Positions 21,141 through 32,479 of a stretch of 60,000 nucleotides of DNA are shown here, in pieces (position 1 is the stretch's first letter; each line of letters opens with the position of its first letter). The DNA is from Cryptomeria japonica (lineage: Eukaryota; Streptophyta; Pinopsida; Cupressales; Cupressaceae). The translations under genes and the position numbers were made by a program. A model generated the notes under the pieces. The model saw only the letters and a program-made list of their open reading frames with translations, was not told the origin of the DNA and made no database searches. The stretch covers positions 304,938,164 to 304,998,163 of the forward strand of contig NC_081414.1 in NCBI RefSeq assembly GCF_030272615.1, written 5' to 3'.

Positions 21141-22617
21141 TGATTTAGAGTGGATTGTCTCTCACCGGTTTGTTCTACCTTGTCTAGGTATCTTGTCCAA
21201 GCTACACAAGAACCATCCAATGATTCTACACCTCACAATCTCCAAGGCTTTGCAAGACTTACCCTCTCTGACCTTCCTAAGGTCCTTAGGCTAGGATAAG
21301 CTCTTGTTGTTTTGTGAGTTCCTTTTTCTTGCTTCAAAGACTTTGTTTTTCCACTCCCTTTCACACTCAACTGGAGAGTTCAACCCTTCTACCACAAGAT
21401 CTTCATTCTCCACACTACACACATTAGGTTGGGTATTTTTGGTTGGATTCCCAACACTATTCCTTACTCAGGAAATTTTGACACTTACTGGTTTGATGTT
21501 TTACAAACAAATTGCACTTTTAAGCTTAACCGAATCTATTAGCCCTGTCAGTGAGGTATTCTGCATTCACCGGTTAAACTTCCTGAATAACCCTATGAAC
21601 TCTTTTACATTCTAGACATTCTTTTGGGGTTTACATACAATATCTCAAAACGGGAGGTGGGTTTTGTCACTAACATATCTAACCCTTTATCGGTTAACTA
21701 GGCCTAATTGCCCCTTTCTAGGCCTTAAAAATAGGGATTGGTTAAAAATACTTCACCAGTCTGATTGCCTTAGTGAATTGTCAATAGGTTGGGGTCTATG
21801 CTTCCATATGGATTTCCAAACCTATCATACTTCATCTCCACCCACCAGATTCACCCAATTAGGGCATTGTTATCCATGATTCCTAACGCTTGCCAACTCT
21901 AGGTGCCAAGCTTAGGGTATGGTGACAAATCTATGATTTGACTTCCCTGACTCAAAAATAAAAAGAAAACATAGAATACATTGCAACCTAACATTCCACA
22001 AGGTTTCAGAGTGGAAATCCACCATGGAACGTTAGGTTGGAGCCATTTTGCTCTCAAAATCCTAGTTTTTAGGGCTCTTGAACCCGCCTGCAACAAAATA
22101 GAGTATTCACAAACTACAACACTTCAAGACTTCAAATAAATTAAAAAATGAAGGAAAGACACCAGACTAATAATCCATGTCTCTGTTTTGGGATACTCTA
22201 TCCGTACAGGTCATACAACTTGCAAGAACAACAAAAACTCGGAAGAACACACACAAATGGGAAACAAAAACTTGTTTATTTGCTTCAACAATATTCAACA
22301 ACTAATTATCATCAGTATTTCCAAGCCTTATACTAGCCTTGGAGTAGTTACAAATGCTCAAAACTAATTGTGTCAACCAACTAACCGTTGGAGTATCAAA
22401 ATGTCGCAGCTTTTGCAACTTTTGCAAATTGTTGCATAGGTGAGCAACTTTGCTCAAACCCAAACTTGGACACTTTCAAATGATTCATATGACCTTAATA
22501 ACCTCAAAATAACATCAACCAACCCAAAAACAACTTATTCTAATAAGTCCTCTACCTGGCACCCTTAAGAGTTCATATGCCAACTTTGGTCAAACAAAGA
22601 CTCTTAGGGCCCTTACA
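21141..22617 (-). repeat. Putative 5' LTR of element 3
   Basis: On the minus strand it starts TGTAAGGGCCCTAAGAG and ends TCTAAATCA next to the PBS, giving TG...CA and about 1.48 kb. The right edge is chosen from the TGTAAGGGCC start alone, since no second LTR is available for comparison. It contains repeated ACCGGT and CGGTTAA motifs. Confidence 0.5.
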
Positions 22618-23399
22618 ATCATTTGAGCACATACTCTATGGCCTCTTGGCCTTATTACAAAACTAAAAACATGATTCCAACATCCTAGAAACAAACTCAA
22701 CAAAAATTGATAAGTGCCCCTGCACTAGGGCTGAAAGACCAAAAAGCACTATGGTATGCCCAAAGATGGAAGTAGGCTAAGTTCAACCATTTAAAAACAC
22801 CTCAAACCATATTGATCTCCATTTTTATATAATCTGCCAGAATATATTAAGTTTTTAGTTATAATATGTGGCAGATTTTTACATTTGAAAAGTACCTCCT
22901 AGGCCAATGTCATATTTTTTGTGTGAAGGCAAATTGAAGACTATAATACTAATGTTTGTCAACCTCTTTCCTTGTTACATTGTCTCTTTTTTAATTCTTG
23001 GTTTCTTTGATTTTGCCTCTTGCCAATTTGTTGGTTTTTTTTGGTTAGCTTTTCTTTTCCAATCTAGAATATTTTTTTAAAAATGAATTATATTAAAAAA
23101 AATTATTTATCTTTAACAATAAAAATATTTTCAAATGGCCAAACTCAAAAATAAAGCAAGAGGAGAAAAAAATAGAAATTTTTTTCACAACCCCGCCCTC
23201 AAAAAGAGCTTATTTGATAGCTATAATCCTTTAAAGTTGGACTCCCTTATCCATTAGGATTGAGAAAAAGGGATGTCAAACATGCCAAAGAAGTCAAACC
23301 AATTTAGATATGACCAATAATAGGAATTTGAACACAAGTTCTAATTAGAGTGACAACCAACAAGCTTGATACATCTAAGTAGAAAGGTGAGGATCAAGC
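22618..23399. other. Unassigned AT-rich DNA
   Basis: AT-rich, with A/T homopolymer runs around 23070-23180. I see no coding frame or repeat that I can name. Confidence 0.4.
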
Positions 23400-24504
23400 T
23401 TGATTGTTGTGAACAAGTTGGAGAAGCCAAGAGGATATATTAGTTGTGATTTCCCTTAGTAGCTTAATTGGAAAGACAATCAACAATAGAGTTCCTTTCC
23501 CTTGGGACATGAATAAACAAAACGATTTTAAACTTGGGAGTAAAATGAAGAATGTATCAAGCTAAAATTGTCATCTGTTAAACTCATTTATTTTACTTAA
23601 TTTTAAAGAGAAAACATGATCAAGGAATTAGCTTCGCAAATAATCTTCTTCCAATGTAATTAACAAGCTCTTTCATGAGCCAGAAGAGTAGCATGAACTT
23701 ATGTTTGATTGTTGGTACTTATCCCCATAACAACAAATAAGAGAAACCACTCATCTTTAACACTACCAACCCTTCCAAGCCTAGCAACACTTGAATTTCC
23801 ATGAGAAGAGCCATCAATATTTATTTTAATGAAATTTTGAGGAATTGAGGCCATTTACCATCCTATTCACTTTTCAACAAGTTTGTAGGGTAGGGTGAGA
23901 GCAACAAAAAGAGGTAACAATAGAATGTACCTTGAGGATTTTTGAAAGTCGTAGATTAGAGGGTGACAAGGCCTTGCCCATATAATATATAACTATTTGC
24001 CATGATTTCTATATGAGGTTTTGGTGACCTTGGAAAATTTAATGCTTCATCAAACTAGATACATGAGAGGATGAAAATATGACTAAGCTCCTGGGGGACA
24101 TTGAGATTAGTAGGAGTAGAAGGTAATTGTCCCATGTTTTCCTAACACTTAGAGAAGGAAGTAACATGAATGAAGAGCCAAATTTAGATTAGCAACCATT
24201 ATCCACAAATGCTTAAAGTGAAAGGACATTGGTAGAAACAATGAGCAACACAATATTCTTTAGTACTACACATAACACATTTTGAAGGACCTTGAACTAT
24301 TATTTTTAATACTATCTTATGTAAAACATTTGTTTTGATAGAGAAACCATATAAATTAATCACATTGAAGACAATTGAATTTGTTCCAAGGAAAATCTTT
24401 ATTTTCATCGTTATTTAAGTCAAAGGACTTATAGCTAAAAGCCACCAGATAAGTTCCTTTAGTATCATGTCTCATTTAACCAACGCATATGGGAAGAACT
24501 CCAA
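23400..24504 (-). pseudogene. 3' end of an older LINE ORF2 (zf-RVT and RNase H)
   Basis: Reading leftward, about 24408-24199 has a zf-RVT pattern: KCVMCSTKEYCVAHCFYQCPF (about 24290-24230) preceded by FSIKTNVLHKI. About 23870-23560 has an RNase H pattern: KINIDGSSHGN, then further on WKKIICEANSLIMFSL. Several stops and shifts. The order zf-RVT then RNase H is that of the C-terminus of plant LINE ORF2. It is interrupted on its right by LINE A, so it is the older insertion. Confidence 0.6.
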
Positions 24505-24518
24505 GTTTGGATAATGTT
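24505..24518 (-). repeat. Target-site duplication of LINE A, 3' side
   Basis: AACATTATCCAAAC on the minus strand, directly after the short A-rich end ...TTAATTAATCAAA of LINE A. An exact copy lies at 32466-32479. Confidence 0.85.
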
Positions 24519-24540
24519 TTTGATTAATTAAAAACAGGTT

Positions 24541-26565
24541 TTAAGGGACCCAAAACCCAGTTACATATGAAAGATATTCAAGAAAGAAACAAAATACAAT
24601 AGCGGCAAAAAACCAGCAAAAAGACCAGCAACAAAGGAAAGGACAACAAGAGGCCAGCAAGAAATTGGCCCCAAGCCCAGCAAAAACATAAAATTGGAAA
24701 TTCTTCATTGTTTCTTCTGCATCCTGCACCAAAAGCATCATTGCTTTGGCCGCTTCCCTCAAGTCGGTATTTTCCTGAGCAGTCTGGCTTTCTTTCATCT
24801 TCATATCCTTCTCCACCGCAGTCTGCCTGGTTCTGCGCCTAGGGGTCTAGTGGCTTAGGCTGGAAGTAGGAGCATCTTCAATAACAACCAGGTTCTTCTC
24901 CTGGTTTTTCTTTTCCAGATGATTCACCAGTGTGTTCATGTTCTGGGAGGAGACTTTTAGAACCTGGAGGCTATGGTCCATAAGGCTTTTCAAGGCTTTC
25001 TCTTTTCTAGCCATCCAGGCATTGACATTGTCCTTATCCTCCTCCACCTGTTCCTTTAGTATTTTGATGACGTCCTCCAGATGTTTCAGGTCGCCTTTTA
25101 TCAAGTCTTTCTCCAGCCAGTCTTCCATTTCCATTTCTTCCTCCGCTTCACTATTATCCATCTCCTCGTGCTGCTTCCTAGAGTCGGACATGTTGATTAG
25201 CTTGTTGATCTTAACCTCCAACTCCCTTTGTTTACCCTGCATGCTGGTAATGTTTTCCACCACCCACTTCTAAAAATTGAAGAATTCAGGGGTGCAATTG
25301 CGGGTGGCATCCAGAATGGTGTCCTCAAAATCCTTGCTCTGTTCCGTCTCCTCCGCATTAGGGTTTTCAGCTTCCTTAGGCTTCAGAGCCTCTTTCTTAG
25401 TTTCTGAGCCTTCAAGATTAGGTTGACAATTCTCAGAATGGCCCCTTTCCTCTCCTTCCCCATAATTCTCCTCCTTGTTAATCTCCATTTCAGAAATTTC
25501 TTCCTTATTCTTTCCCTCTTCTTCCTCACAAAGCACATCCTTTTCTTCCTGCACAATATCAACCTTCCTTTTTTAATAGGTAGGGGTGCTGGTCTCCCCA
25601 GTCGAATCAGATTCTATGCATTTCTCATAAATCTGAGCATTGAGGATTAAAGGGTCATTCTTGGTAGCCCTAGTCTTATCTTTCATATATTCATAAATCA
25701 GCAGAATGAGGCCTTGGTGCGCTAGAGGGTAGGAACTGGGTTTTTTAATATGGTCGGCCAAGCTCTCGTTAAGAGAAGAGGCTAAATAAAAGGGCAAAGA
25801 TATTTTCGCCCCATGGCGGAAGTGGTTCAGGATGGCAAAGTGATAATTGTAAATTTTCATAAACCTACCATCCACAGTTAGATATTCTATTAAAGCCCTA
25901 AGAATTTTTTGCTAGAAAGGTTTTACCTATTGGGGGGTGAAGTATGATATATTGTCCTTCTTCGCTAGGTTGCCCTTCTCGTCCTCCATCTTAGGGAAAT
26001 TTTTGAAGGCCTCAGTGGCGTACTTTCTATCCCTATAGAATTTGGTCCCCTCCATCTTGAGTCTCGTTACCTCCGAGATCAAACTTTCATCGATGTGCCA
26101 TATTTCCCCAAACAGGGTAGCCCTGTTATTGCTCCAGCTTTTTGCAAACCCATGAGAAACAGAGTTTCTACTACCATGGAGCTTCTCCATATAATCCGTG
26201 AAACTATGTCGGTGGAGCCTTCTCCACACCTTTCTTTTGCTCTTCCAGTGCTCACAACCTGATGGTTCATTCCTGTTAAGGGTGCCTCCCATTCTGCTTT
26301 CTAGGTCATAATCTCATCTATTACAACTCTCGGCCCGCAGGTAAAACTCTGAGTTTTTGGTTTCTCCTTGTAGAGAGTCTTTCACAATTTTGAGATTGCC
26401 ACTCATGTTCATACGAACTTGGCTATTATTACAATTACCTCTCACACACATATGATCTTGGTTGTGATGCCGAGAAACACTCATCATCTGGCAGTTCATC
26501 CGTTCCCAAAATCTGTCATTGGTACTTGTTCCCCAGAATTCATTCATAATATTAGCTTGCTCCAT
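24541..26565 (-). pseudogene. LINE A ORF3: unknown protein downstream of ORF2
   Basis: One frame of 675 codons including the terminal stop. It is interrupted by six in-frame stops (at 26314, 25927, 25912, 25573, 25270, 24847) but no frameshift, so it was once a real ORF. The ATG at 26565 is 19 nt past the ORF2 stop (26585). Parts in order: a basic N-terminal third (KSKRKVWRRLHRHSF); a hydrophobic/aromatic middle with YNYHFAILNHFRHGAKI and LAHQGLILLIYEYMKD; a basic KRKV motif just after an internal stop, which could be a nuclear signal; a strongly acidic Glu/Lys region with coiled-coil character (LEVKINKLINM, LKHLEDVIKILKEQVEED); and a Cys/Phe/Trp-rich hydrophobic end of about 45 residues. That last part may instead be 3' UTR read through, in which case the protein ends at 24847. 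No family recognised; function unknown. Confidence 0.7.
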
Positions 26566-26584
26566 TAAGGTGATCAAAATATAA

Positions 26585-29500
26585 TTATTCCTTAATCTCC
26601 CACTTGATGTGATCTTCTCCTATATATTTGATGCCCTTTTCCAAATTAACCACTTCATTAGCAAGGATATTTGCTACCTTGTTACCCTCTCTAAAGGTAT
26701 GGGTTAAAATAATGCTAGCATAGTTATTAAGGACAACTTTAGCATTTTTAATAATATTGGCAATATTCTAGGAGACTGAACTAATACCTTTGAGGGCTTG
26801 TATAATATTTAAGGAGTCCCCTTCGAGCCATATTTTTTTAAATTTGAATTCCTGAGCTAACTGGAGGGTTTTAAGCATGGCCATAGCTTCAACCACATGG
26901 TTGTTTTGGGTTCCAAAAGGGGAAGCAAAAGCAACAGTACACCCTCCTTGAGCATTTTTGATAACTCCACCTCCACCAGCCTTTCCAAGGTTCCCTTTGG
27001 CTGCTCGATCAAAATTAACCTTTATCCAGTCATAATCAGGGAACCTCCAAACAATATTATCTCTCTTCTTCTTGTTCTCCACTCTGTAGACCTTATGAAT
27101 TAGGTTCCATTCAGTAAGAATGTCTTTTTCCATATCATTCATATCAATAATAGCCCATTGCTGATTATTCTTGTGAGGGATGTTGATGTTCTCCTTTATA
27201 GCCCTGCATATTTTTTCAAAGACAACCTGAAATGTTACACTTTTCTTCCCTAAATATCCTGTTATTCCTTTCTTTCCAAATGCCCCAGCATATCATGGGG
27301 AGGGTCAAAGACCACAGGTTTTTAATAATTTGACATTTGGTAGGATAATTCCATTACCATATTATATCCTTAATGCTTTTGTTCATGACCCAATTAATTT
27401 TCCATTTTTCCCACATTTTACACCATATTTCCCTAGTGAAGGAACAATGAAAAAATAGGTGATCAACTGATTCCCCCTCCTTCTGACAGAGCTCACATCT
27501 ATTAGGGAATTTGAAGCCCCTTCAAATTAAATTATCAATAGTAAGGGTACTATTATGAGAAGCAAGCCAAAAGAAAATGTTGACTTTAGGGATCAAGATG
27601 TTGTTCCAGACTTTACTCCAAATGGGATTGCTGATTTGAGAGAAAGTGTTTTTATAGGCAGAAGAAACTGTGAATTCTCCTTTAGGATCACTTTTCCAGA
27701 GGAAAACATCATCATAGTTGTTGTTAGGGGAAAAGGACAACAACTCTTTCTGAAGAGAGGAAAAACCAAGATGGATGTCCTCAAGTTTGACCCACTTATT
27801 CTCCTTCCAATAGTCACAAACCATCAGCCCAAACCTCCTTTTACATTCTTCAATAACTTGATTGTTGTTTTGATCAAATAGGGCTTCATTCTTCATCTAG
27901 GGGTCTTCCCAAAACCTTATTCTGTCCCCTTTTCCAAGGACCCATCCAGCTCCAGCTTTTGCAACTTTTATGGATTTGGTTACACTATTCCAGATGAAGG
28001 ATCCAGCCGGGATATCTTCAGAATTGAGGATTCCTTGGATAGTCTGATTCTTAATGTATTTGTCAAACCAAATTTGGTTCCAGTCTTTCTTAGTGTCATA
28101 GGCTCTCCATAACTACTTGGCAAGAAGAGCTTTGTTAAAAGTTTTAATAATTTTAATCCCCAACCCTCCTTTGTTCTTTGGTCTACACACCTTGTCCCAT
28201 GCAATCAAAGGTATTCTCTTCTTTTCTTCCACTCCTGACCATAAGAATCTCTTCTGAATTCTTTCCATAGCTTCAACAATTTTGGCCGGAATACCAAATA
28301 GACTAAGGGCATAAACAGGGAGATTTTGAAGAGTAGCTTGGAGGAGTTGCATTTTCCCAGCCTGAGATAACATTGAGCCTTTCCATCCTGCAAGTCTCTT
28401 ATTAATTTTATCAATGATCATATTCCAGAAGGAATTTGGGAGAGCCAACCCTAAAGGAAGACCCAGGTAGGTGGAAGGCAGTGATTCCACTTTGCATCCA
28501 ATAATATTGGCAATTTTCTGTTGTCTTATGACTGGAGTATTGAGAAAGTACATAGCTGATTTGTCCCAATTAACTAGCTGATCAGTTGCCAAAGCATAGG
28601 AGTTGAGAGCTGTTTTGAAGGCTTCAGCCTCCTTGACTGAAGAATATCCAATGATGATAGTATCATCAACAAACTGTTGATGAGTGCAAAACACATTGGC
28701 AAAGGAAGGTTGAAGACCTTTGATAGTTTTGCTTTGTTTCAATTTATGAATCATTCTACTCATACTTTCAGCCATAATGGTAAAAAGGATAGGAGATATG
28801 GGGTCTCCTTGTCTTAGCCCTCTAGAATTTTTAAAATTTTTTGTAGGAGATCCATTAACCAAAATAGAGAACATAGGAGTAGTGATTAGTTCTTTGATTA
28901 TTTTGATAACCTTATCATCAAAACCAAAAGCCCCCATGATTTTAAATAGAATATCCCATTCAACTCTATCATAAGCCTTTGCCAAATCTAACTTTATCAA
29001 GAAACCTTCTTTCTTTGCAACACTGAGAGAGTGAATGTTCTCATGAACAAGAATGATTGAATCAAGAATCTGTCTACCAGGAACAAAGCCTTTTTGCTCT
29101 TCAGATATGATGAAGGGAAGAACCGCCAAAATTCTAGTAGTCAACACTTTGGATATTATTTTATAGAATGAGTTGCATAAGCTAATAGGCCTAAATTTGC
29201 CCATAGAATCCGCCCCAGCAACTTTGGAGATTAAGGCAATAAAAGTGGAGTTCAATTCCTTAAGGATTCTTCTGGATCCAAAAAATTCTTTCACCGCATT
29301 AACTGTATCCTTCCCCACAATATTCCAAAATTATTGAAAGAAAAACATTGGGAATCCATCAGGGCCTGGAGCTTTATCCCCTTGAAAAGAGAAGACAAAT
29401 TTTTTGATTTCTTCAGCAGACGGGATGGTAGCAAGGGTCTTATTCTGAATAGAGTTTATAATTTTAGGAATATTATTAACTAGATTGAGTTGATGGGTCT

Positions 29501-30744
29501 GATCAAGATCCTCATTACTAGATAGAAGCTGCTTGAAGAATCTAACAGCTTCATCCCTGATATCATCCTTATTAAGCAGAGTGTTGTTCTCAGCAGTTAG
29601 CTTTGTGATTCTATTTGCTGTCTTATGTTTTAGGGAAGTCATATGAAAAAACTTAGTGTTTCTGTCCCCTGCCTTCAGCCACATAGCCCTGGATCTTTGT
29701 CTCCAATATATTTATTCCCTAGAAATAATGGTGTGAATGTTGTCAAGGACCTTATCTTCCATGGCTTTGGAATACTTTTTGTAGCCTTCTTTCTAGATGG
29801 AAATTTGAATCTGGTCTAGTTCCTCCTTTAATTTTTTCTTTGAATCAAAAATATCACCAAAGACCTTCTTGTTCCAAGCCTTAATATTGGTTTTAACATA
29901 TTTAAGTTTTTTGGCAACTTTATACATGGTAGGTTGTTCCATTAATATCAAGATTCCACCATTCAGCAATGGAATTTTCAAGATTGGGGTGGGATATCCA
30001 CATCTTTTTGAAGCGAAAAGGGAATCTCCGATTATGCTTAGAGTTCTTAGCAACAAAGGAAATGGGATAATGATTTGACCCAATTCTATTAATAACAGAA
30101 AGGGAACAACTATGAGAAAGAATCCAATCATTAGAGAGAAGAGCTCTATCAAGTCTTACCTGGATAAGATCATCACCATCTCTTCGGTTTGACCAAGTAT
30201 AGGAGGCTCCGTTGAGATCCAAGTCAATGAGAGCATTGTCATTGATAAAGTCCATCAGGTCGGATCTGCTTTCTAGTTGAGCTTGACTACCTCCAAATTT
30301 TTCTCTGCCTTGCAGAGGAGTATTGAAATCTCCCATAACAACCCAACTATTCATAGAGAATTTTTTCCTTTTTTGCTGAACTTTTTCCCAGAATTTACTT
30401 CTAGCATATTTGGAATTAGGGGCATAGATATTAGTTATAACAAATTCCTTTTCATCAAAAATATTTCTAGCTTTTAGGGATAGAATATTGCCATCCTCAT
30501 CTATCATATCTCCAGAGGTTGTACTTTTATTCCAGAATATTGCAACCCCTCTACAGGCTCCATTCGAGCTACTGCCACAGACTCCCCCATTTTTAAAAAA
30601 CTTTAGTTTCTCCACTTTCTCTTTACTCATTTTAGTTTCCTGAATCAAGATAATATCTGAATTTTGATCTCGAATAAGATTCCTTAATATATCCTGTTTA
30701 TTGAGACCGTTTAGGCCTCTGATGTTCCATGATATTACTTTCAT
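26585..30744 (-). pseudogene. LINE A ORF2: endonuclease, reverse transcriptase, zf-RVT, RNase H
   Basis: Starts MKVISWNIRGLNG (apurinic-type endonuclease: ILIQETKMS, VMGDFNTPL, then SNHYPISF). RT spans about 29400-28250: FRPISLCNSFYKIISK, FLIKLDLAKAYDRVEWD, GLRQGDPISPILF, active site QFVDDTIII near 28670, then STYLGLPLG. zf-RVT-type region about 27900-27480. RNase H about 27040-26620 with VNFDRAAKG, VVEAMAML and WLEGDSLNI; the fourth acidic residue position reads KVANILAN (Asp replaced by Asn). Frames change near 29950, near 28120 and between 27520 and 27140, and stops occur in several places. This is the polyprotein that nicks the target, copies the RNA and removes it. Its ATG overlaps the ORF1 stop as ATGA. 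Confidence 0.88.
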
Positions 30745-32456
30745 TTAGAAACCTGGGGGCAGGACTCCTTGATAGTTCTCTGCCTTCCATCAGCTATGTT
30801 TTGTTTACTCTCTTGGTCCCTATGCCATTTCATGGTTTTGCATCCTGGTGGGGATCTTGAGGCCCCAAAAGTTGCCTTAGATCTGGTTCTGGTTTTTACT
30901 CCATTAGGACCTCCTGTCTTCTTGGTCTTAATTTTCTTTCCATTTTCTGCTGTGTTTTCTTCTTGTTGTTCTGCCCTGGATTCATCTTGTGTGTTGCTCC
31001 ATAGCTTTTCTCTTTTCCGAGGTGAAGTGGTCATATTTACTTCTATGTTCTAGAATAAAGCATTTAAGTTTCTTGTGGTGATCCAAACTTATTGCTCCTT
31101 CTCATATCTATTTCCTGTTCCTGAAGCTCTTTCCCTAAGCAGGGTTCTTCTTTCTCTGATATGGGTTCATATAGTTCCTCATGATGAGAGTCGGTGGTAT
31201 CCTCAATCTCACCATCCTCAAGTGTCTTTATACTGATTTCATTCTCCTTCTCTTGCAACTAAAGGGCTTCAAAGGTATTGCCTATTTTGATCTCAAATTC
31301 CTTGGTTTCATTCTTCTTGTTCCCCTTCATGGCAAGGTCTTTAGTAAGGTCATTGGAGTCATTTTCTTGATTTACTGGAATCAGATTTCCACTTTTTTCT
31401 TCTAACTTATTGCAGACTTTGTTGTTATTTTTTTCTTTCCAAACCGGTTTATTAATATTTTTTTCTTTAATCATGGGTCTTTTAGGGTTGCTGGGGCAAG
31501 CCTTAGCTCAATGACCTACTTTTTTGCAAGAAAAACACACAAAAGGGAGAGATTCAAATTCAATGGCTTGTTCCCATAACCCAAGTTTGGAGTTTATATC
31601 AATAGTACTTGGGAGATCCATATTCTGTGATATGTTGATGCAGATGTGTGCATACACAAGTCTCTTGCGAGCTGCAGTCATTGGGTCTATTGCAATAAGC
31701 TCCCCAAAGGAATTAGCAATTCCTGAGAAAACATCCTCCACCCAGTATTCCAATGGTAGTCCGGGCAATCTAACCCACACCAGAGCGGATTCAAAAAAGG
31801 AGTCATTTAGTTCCATGTTAGGGGTCCATTTTCTAATAGAAAGAGATGATTTACCAAACATCCAGGGGCCTCCACTTAGAATTGCTTCCAAATCTTCCCC
31901 ACATGAAAAAGAGAAAAAAAAAACCCCGTGGCAAGGCAGAAACTTCAGCTTGTCCTTTCATTCTCCATTTTCTTTTAACAAAGGATCTAACATCCTCAAT
32001 ATTAGGTCGGGGTCCGACAGATTTCCCCACCAGAGAAAGAGTCATTAAAGAAATGCTATGATCAATAACCAAATCAGGAACCTCAATCGCAAATTTACCT
32101 ATTCTATTGTCTGATATATCTTTCACAAAAGGGAGAGAAGATTTACTAGTCGGTTTACCAGAGGCATGTCTAGCGAAGAGGCTATTCCATGGTTTAGGTA
32201 TTCGCCCCTCTTTGGTATTTCCTGTATCAACCTGCACTACCTTGGGGCAAGAATCTTGCATATTTTTTAATTTTTTAGGATCGGGAGGAGGGTCCCATGT
32301 TCATGGGTCCCCATCCTATCTTCCATCCTCATCATCAGATGTTTGTCCTCGAGCTATAGTGGATTCAGACCCAGAGGAACTAGCATTGTTGTTCCCTCCA
32401 TTTCTTGAAATCAAATTTCCCCTTGCAAACGCCGTTCCCTCCACTATTCCCTCCAT
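30741..32456 (-). pseudogene. LINE A ORF1: DUF4283-like RNA-binding protein with zinc knuckle
   Basis: The ATG at 32456 opens a Gly/Asn/Ser-rich N-terminus (MEGIVEGTAF). A DUF4283-like part around 31890-31560 includes LSGGPWMFGKSSL, VWVRLPGLPLEYW and FGELIAIDPMT. It is followed by CFSCKKVGH-stop-AKAC, a CCHC knuckle with a TGA right after the His. The C-terminal half is Lys/Glu-rich and ends ESCPQVSK. Two stops interrupt the N-terminus, a frameshift sits in an A-rich run near 31915, and the frame returns before 31034. ORF1 of plant L1-type LINEs binds element RNA (known). The last codons overlap ORF2 by 4 bp. Confidence 0.8.
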
Positions 32457-32465
32457 TGACACGTT

Positions 32466-32479
32466 GTTTGGATAATGTT
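32466..32479 (-). repeat. Target-site duplication of LINE A, 5' side
   Basis: AACATTATCCAAAC on the minus strand, identical to 24505-24518 and immediately upstream of the LINE A 5' end AACGTGTCAATGG. Confidence 0.85.

Larger units (their letters stand above)
17357..22617 (-). mobile_element. Element 3: truncated Ty3/gypsy element, minus strand
   Basis: From right to left: 5' LTR, tRNA-Met-type PBS, Gag, zinc knuckle, protease, RT, RNase H start, and integrase zinc-binding region. Integrase is recognisable only to about 17580; beyond that I cannot align the sequence to the catalytic core, and no 3' LTR is seen. Element 2 inserted at its left edge. The domain order with IN last is Ty3/gypsy; a chromovirus-like lineage is possible but no chromodomain remains. 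Confidence 0.75.
24519..32465 (-). mobile_element. LINE A: three-ORF non-LTR retrotransposon with intact target-site duplication
   Basis: A 7.95-kb unit bounded by a perfect 14-bp direct repeat, the hallmark of target-primed reverse transcription. On the minus strand: ORF1 (DUF4283-like plus CCHC), ORF2 (endonuclease, RT, zf-RVT, RNase H), and then a third long frame beginning 19 nt after the ORF2 stop and ending close to the element's 3' end. All three are decayed. The 5' end lies only 9 nt before the ORF1 ATG, so a small 5' truncation is possible. There is no long poly(A), only a short A-rich end. Confidence 0.88.

Noticed and set aside
31524-32048. 174-codon plus-strand frame
   Set aside because: Opposite strand of LINE A ORF1, whose DUF4283-like and knuckle motifs identify the coding strand.
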